The notes under the pieces: generated by a model | The model's database searches: none | What the model saw: only the letters and a program-made list of their open reading frames with translations | Told to the model about the DNA's origin: nothing | Shown here: one piece after another, positions 30,429 through 31,894 of the stretch | Position numbering within the stretch: position 1 is the stretch's first letter | Layout of the letters: the number at the start of each line of letters is the position of its first letter | Assembly: GCA_004802705.1 (NCBI GenBank) | Contig: SGPL01000387.1 | Location: forward strand, 1 to 31,894 | Length of the DNA stretch: 31,894 bases | DNA from: Bondarzewia mesenterica | Lineage: Eukaryota > Basidiomycota > Agaricomycetes > Russulales > Bondarzewiaceae | Reading direction: 5' to 3' | Position numbers and translations under genes: made by a program

Positions 30429-31666
30429 ATGTATTTCGATCCTCAAGACTTCATGCCGTCTTCGTCGAACGCGTCTATGCTATCGGGGACTTCTGAAGAT
30501 GAATTGCTTGGCTTCATGAGCGGTGGCTCGCTCCTACCTGATTTACCTCAATTCTCTGGTGGCATTGACCCTTCCTATCAGTTCTACGAAGGGCTGCTGG
30601 GAAATCCGACTCCGGTGAGTTCAGATTTTATGTGCGGTTTAGCGCGATGCGACTCACCTAACCATCAAGTCGGTCATTGAGGGGTACCATATCCCTATGA
30701 TGCACCATGCCGATCCTTGGCAACAACCTCAGTCTGATGCCGCTTATCCTCTCCCGGCCGAATACTGTACGTATCTATACGATTCTTCACCAGTCACAGC
30801 AGAATAACGTCGTCCGTATAGATGGTGGGCCTATCCCTGGAGGACACCAGCCTATGTTTGCTGCAGGCGAGCCGTCCCACTACATGTCGGGAACCTCGGC
30901 TGCAGCTGTGCTCCCCTCCTACAGCCAGATGCATGCTGCCGGCGAGCTGTCCCAATACATGGCAGGAATCTCACCTGCCGCTGTACTCCCCTCTTACGAC
31001 CAGATAGTACATGATCATGGTGTCCACGCACACCACCATCCATATTTTCTGACGCCTACCATCGTCTCTCCACCTCTCGTCCCGTCACCTATCGTCCCTT
31101 CATTTCAGGATACACCGCCGGTGTTGGACATGACAGCGGGCGATGCAATCCGATCTGACATCAGCTACGAGCACGACAAGGATCTGCCAGGGATCCAAGC
31201 TCAGCAACCGGAGGACCAAGTCCTCCTACTCAACAACGAAAAATCAAAGGGGCGTAACGACAAGGGATCCCCCATCGCAGTTGCGCCATCCCCCGATTCT
31301 GATCCATTGTCGGCAGGAGGACCTAGCACCGCACCACCGGCCATGGCATCCCAGGACATCCCTCGCCCATCGCGGGGATCAGCGCGGAAGAGGACGACGA
31401 AGCAGCGGAGGAGCCGCAAGGCGAACACTCCCAGTCCATGGGCATGCTTCCTCCCTGCATGCAGGATGGGGTGCGAGCCCCGATACTTCGGTACCCCGGC
31501 CGAGCTTAGGCGGCACCTCAAACACACCAAGGTGCATGCAGAACCGGCATTCAAGTGCCCTCACGATGGATGCCAGTCGGCGCCGCTGACGCGCGAGGAT
31601 GCGCTCAGGGTACACGTCGAGACGCGGCACGCGGCGCATGCGCTGCCGCGTCCCAAGGCGCCGTGA
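30429..31666 (+). CDS. C2H2-type zinc-finger protein, putative transcription factor
   Basis: Three exons (30429-30614, 30670-30766, 30822-31666) give about 375 residues. The N-terminal half is disordered, with acidic and Ser/Met patches (MLSGTSEDELLGFMSGGS) that could activate transcription. Residues 108-157 are two tandem copies of a 25-residue unit, AAGE.S.YM.G.S.AAVLPSY. A basic Arg/Lys stretch near 280-296 (ARKRTTKQRRSRKA) is a likely nuclear signal. Two cysteine/histidine units follow at 303-365. The first is CFLPAC with HLKHTKVH. The second is CPHDGC with H and RH at C2H2 spacing (C-x4-C, H-x4-H). The first unit has extra spacing and a third Cys, so it is a degenerate finger. The frame is open upstream to 30270, but the ATG at 30429 follows a gene-like leader and is preferred. 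No pathway can be assigned. Confidence 0.7.
30860..31009 (+). repeat. Two 75-bp tandem units in the zinc-finger gene
   Basis: Two in-frame direct copies encode the 25-residue unit of the zinc-finger protein. They have diverged at many third positions and several residues (HYMSGTS versus QYMAGIS), so the duplication is not recent and its retention suggests some function. Confidence 0.8.
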
Positions 31667-31894
31667 CTTGAGTATGAGATGGCCAGGATTGAGAGGAGAG
31701 GGGGAGAAGAGCGGTTGGTGAGGGGGCGCATTGGCAGTGGGTAGAGTGTATGATAGCAGGCCCCGTGAAGCTCCTATGTAGGTTTCCCGGAAAAATAGCC
31801 TTTTTGAGGGTCAAAATCGGCCATTTCCTTCCCGAAAATAGCCTTTTTGAGGGCCTTGAAACCGCAAAATTCGTGTATCCTTGTCGGTTTATAG
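31667..31894. other. 3' region of the zinc-finger gene at the right edge
   Basis: Non-coding as far as can be seen. Purine-rich sequence (GAGAGGAGAGGGGGAGAAGAG) follows the stop codon, then two copies of a 19-bp repeat near the edge. Confidence 0.5.
31792..31853. repeat. 19-bp direct repeat, two copies 43 bp apart
   Basis: AAAATAGCCTTTTTGAGGG occurs at 31792-31810 and again at 31835-31853. Both are preceded by a CCCG(G)A context, and GGCCATTT lies between them. The window ends shortly after, so further copies may follow. Confidence 0.85.

Overview
The window looks like nuclear DNA of a filamentous basidiomycete, probably Agaricomycete-like. Genes are dense and on both strands. Coding regions are broken by many short introns (about 44-90 nt, mostly GT-AG with GTRNGT-type donors). 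The products are typical single-copy fungal housekeeping proteins. No rRNA, tRNA, CRISPR array or intact transposon was recognised. The species cannot be named from this sequence. All exon models were built by hand from reading frames, splice signals and family knowledge.

Layout: (1) 1-5100: a lineage-specific hypothetical gene (451-1416, -), a four-exon small secreted protein gene (2849-3540, +), and a single-pass membrane protein of unknown function (4150-5100, -). (2) 5964-11253: three adjacent genes for mitochondrial proteins: the Hem25/SLC25A38 glycine carrier (+), a short/branched-chain acyl-CoA dehydrogenase (-), and a two-RRM RNA-binding protein that starts with a mitochondrial presequence (-). 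(3) 11487-17207: a large Mus7/MMS22-family replication-repair gene, peppered with single N bases and carrying two apparent frame breaks. (4) 17809-22390: a PDCD2/Tsr4 ribosomal-protein chaperone and Ric8/synembryn, the G-alpha chaperone/GEF. (5) 22916-27051: a nucleolin/Nsr1/Gar2 gene (-) divergently paired with a Rab escort protein gene (+). (6) 27726-28837: a short-chain dehydrogenase/reductase. (7) 30429-31666: a C2H2-type zinc-finger protein, then short direct repeats at the right edge.

How the genes relate: Nsr1/Gar2 and Tsr4 both serve 40S ribosome production. Rab escort protein and Ric8 act in vesicle traffic and G-protein signalling. Hem25 feeds glycine to mitochondrial heme synthesis, and the acyl-CoA dehydrogenase acts in mitochondrial branched-chain or short-chain acyl oxidation.

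Most interesting observation: the mitochondrial RRM protein has the same RRM1-linker-RRM2-RG-tail layout as the nucleolar Nsr1/Gar2 protein about 12 kb away, but its acidic N-terminus is replaced by a mitochondrial presequence. That presequence is encoded by a 68-nt phase-2 first exon that matches, without gaps, the 68-nt presequence exon of the neighbouring acyl-CoA dehydrogenase. This suggests a nucleolin-type paralog retargeted to mitochondria by exon capture. Four single-base frame breaks (two in Mus7, one each in Tsr4 and Rab escort protein) are most likely sequence errors.
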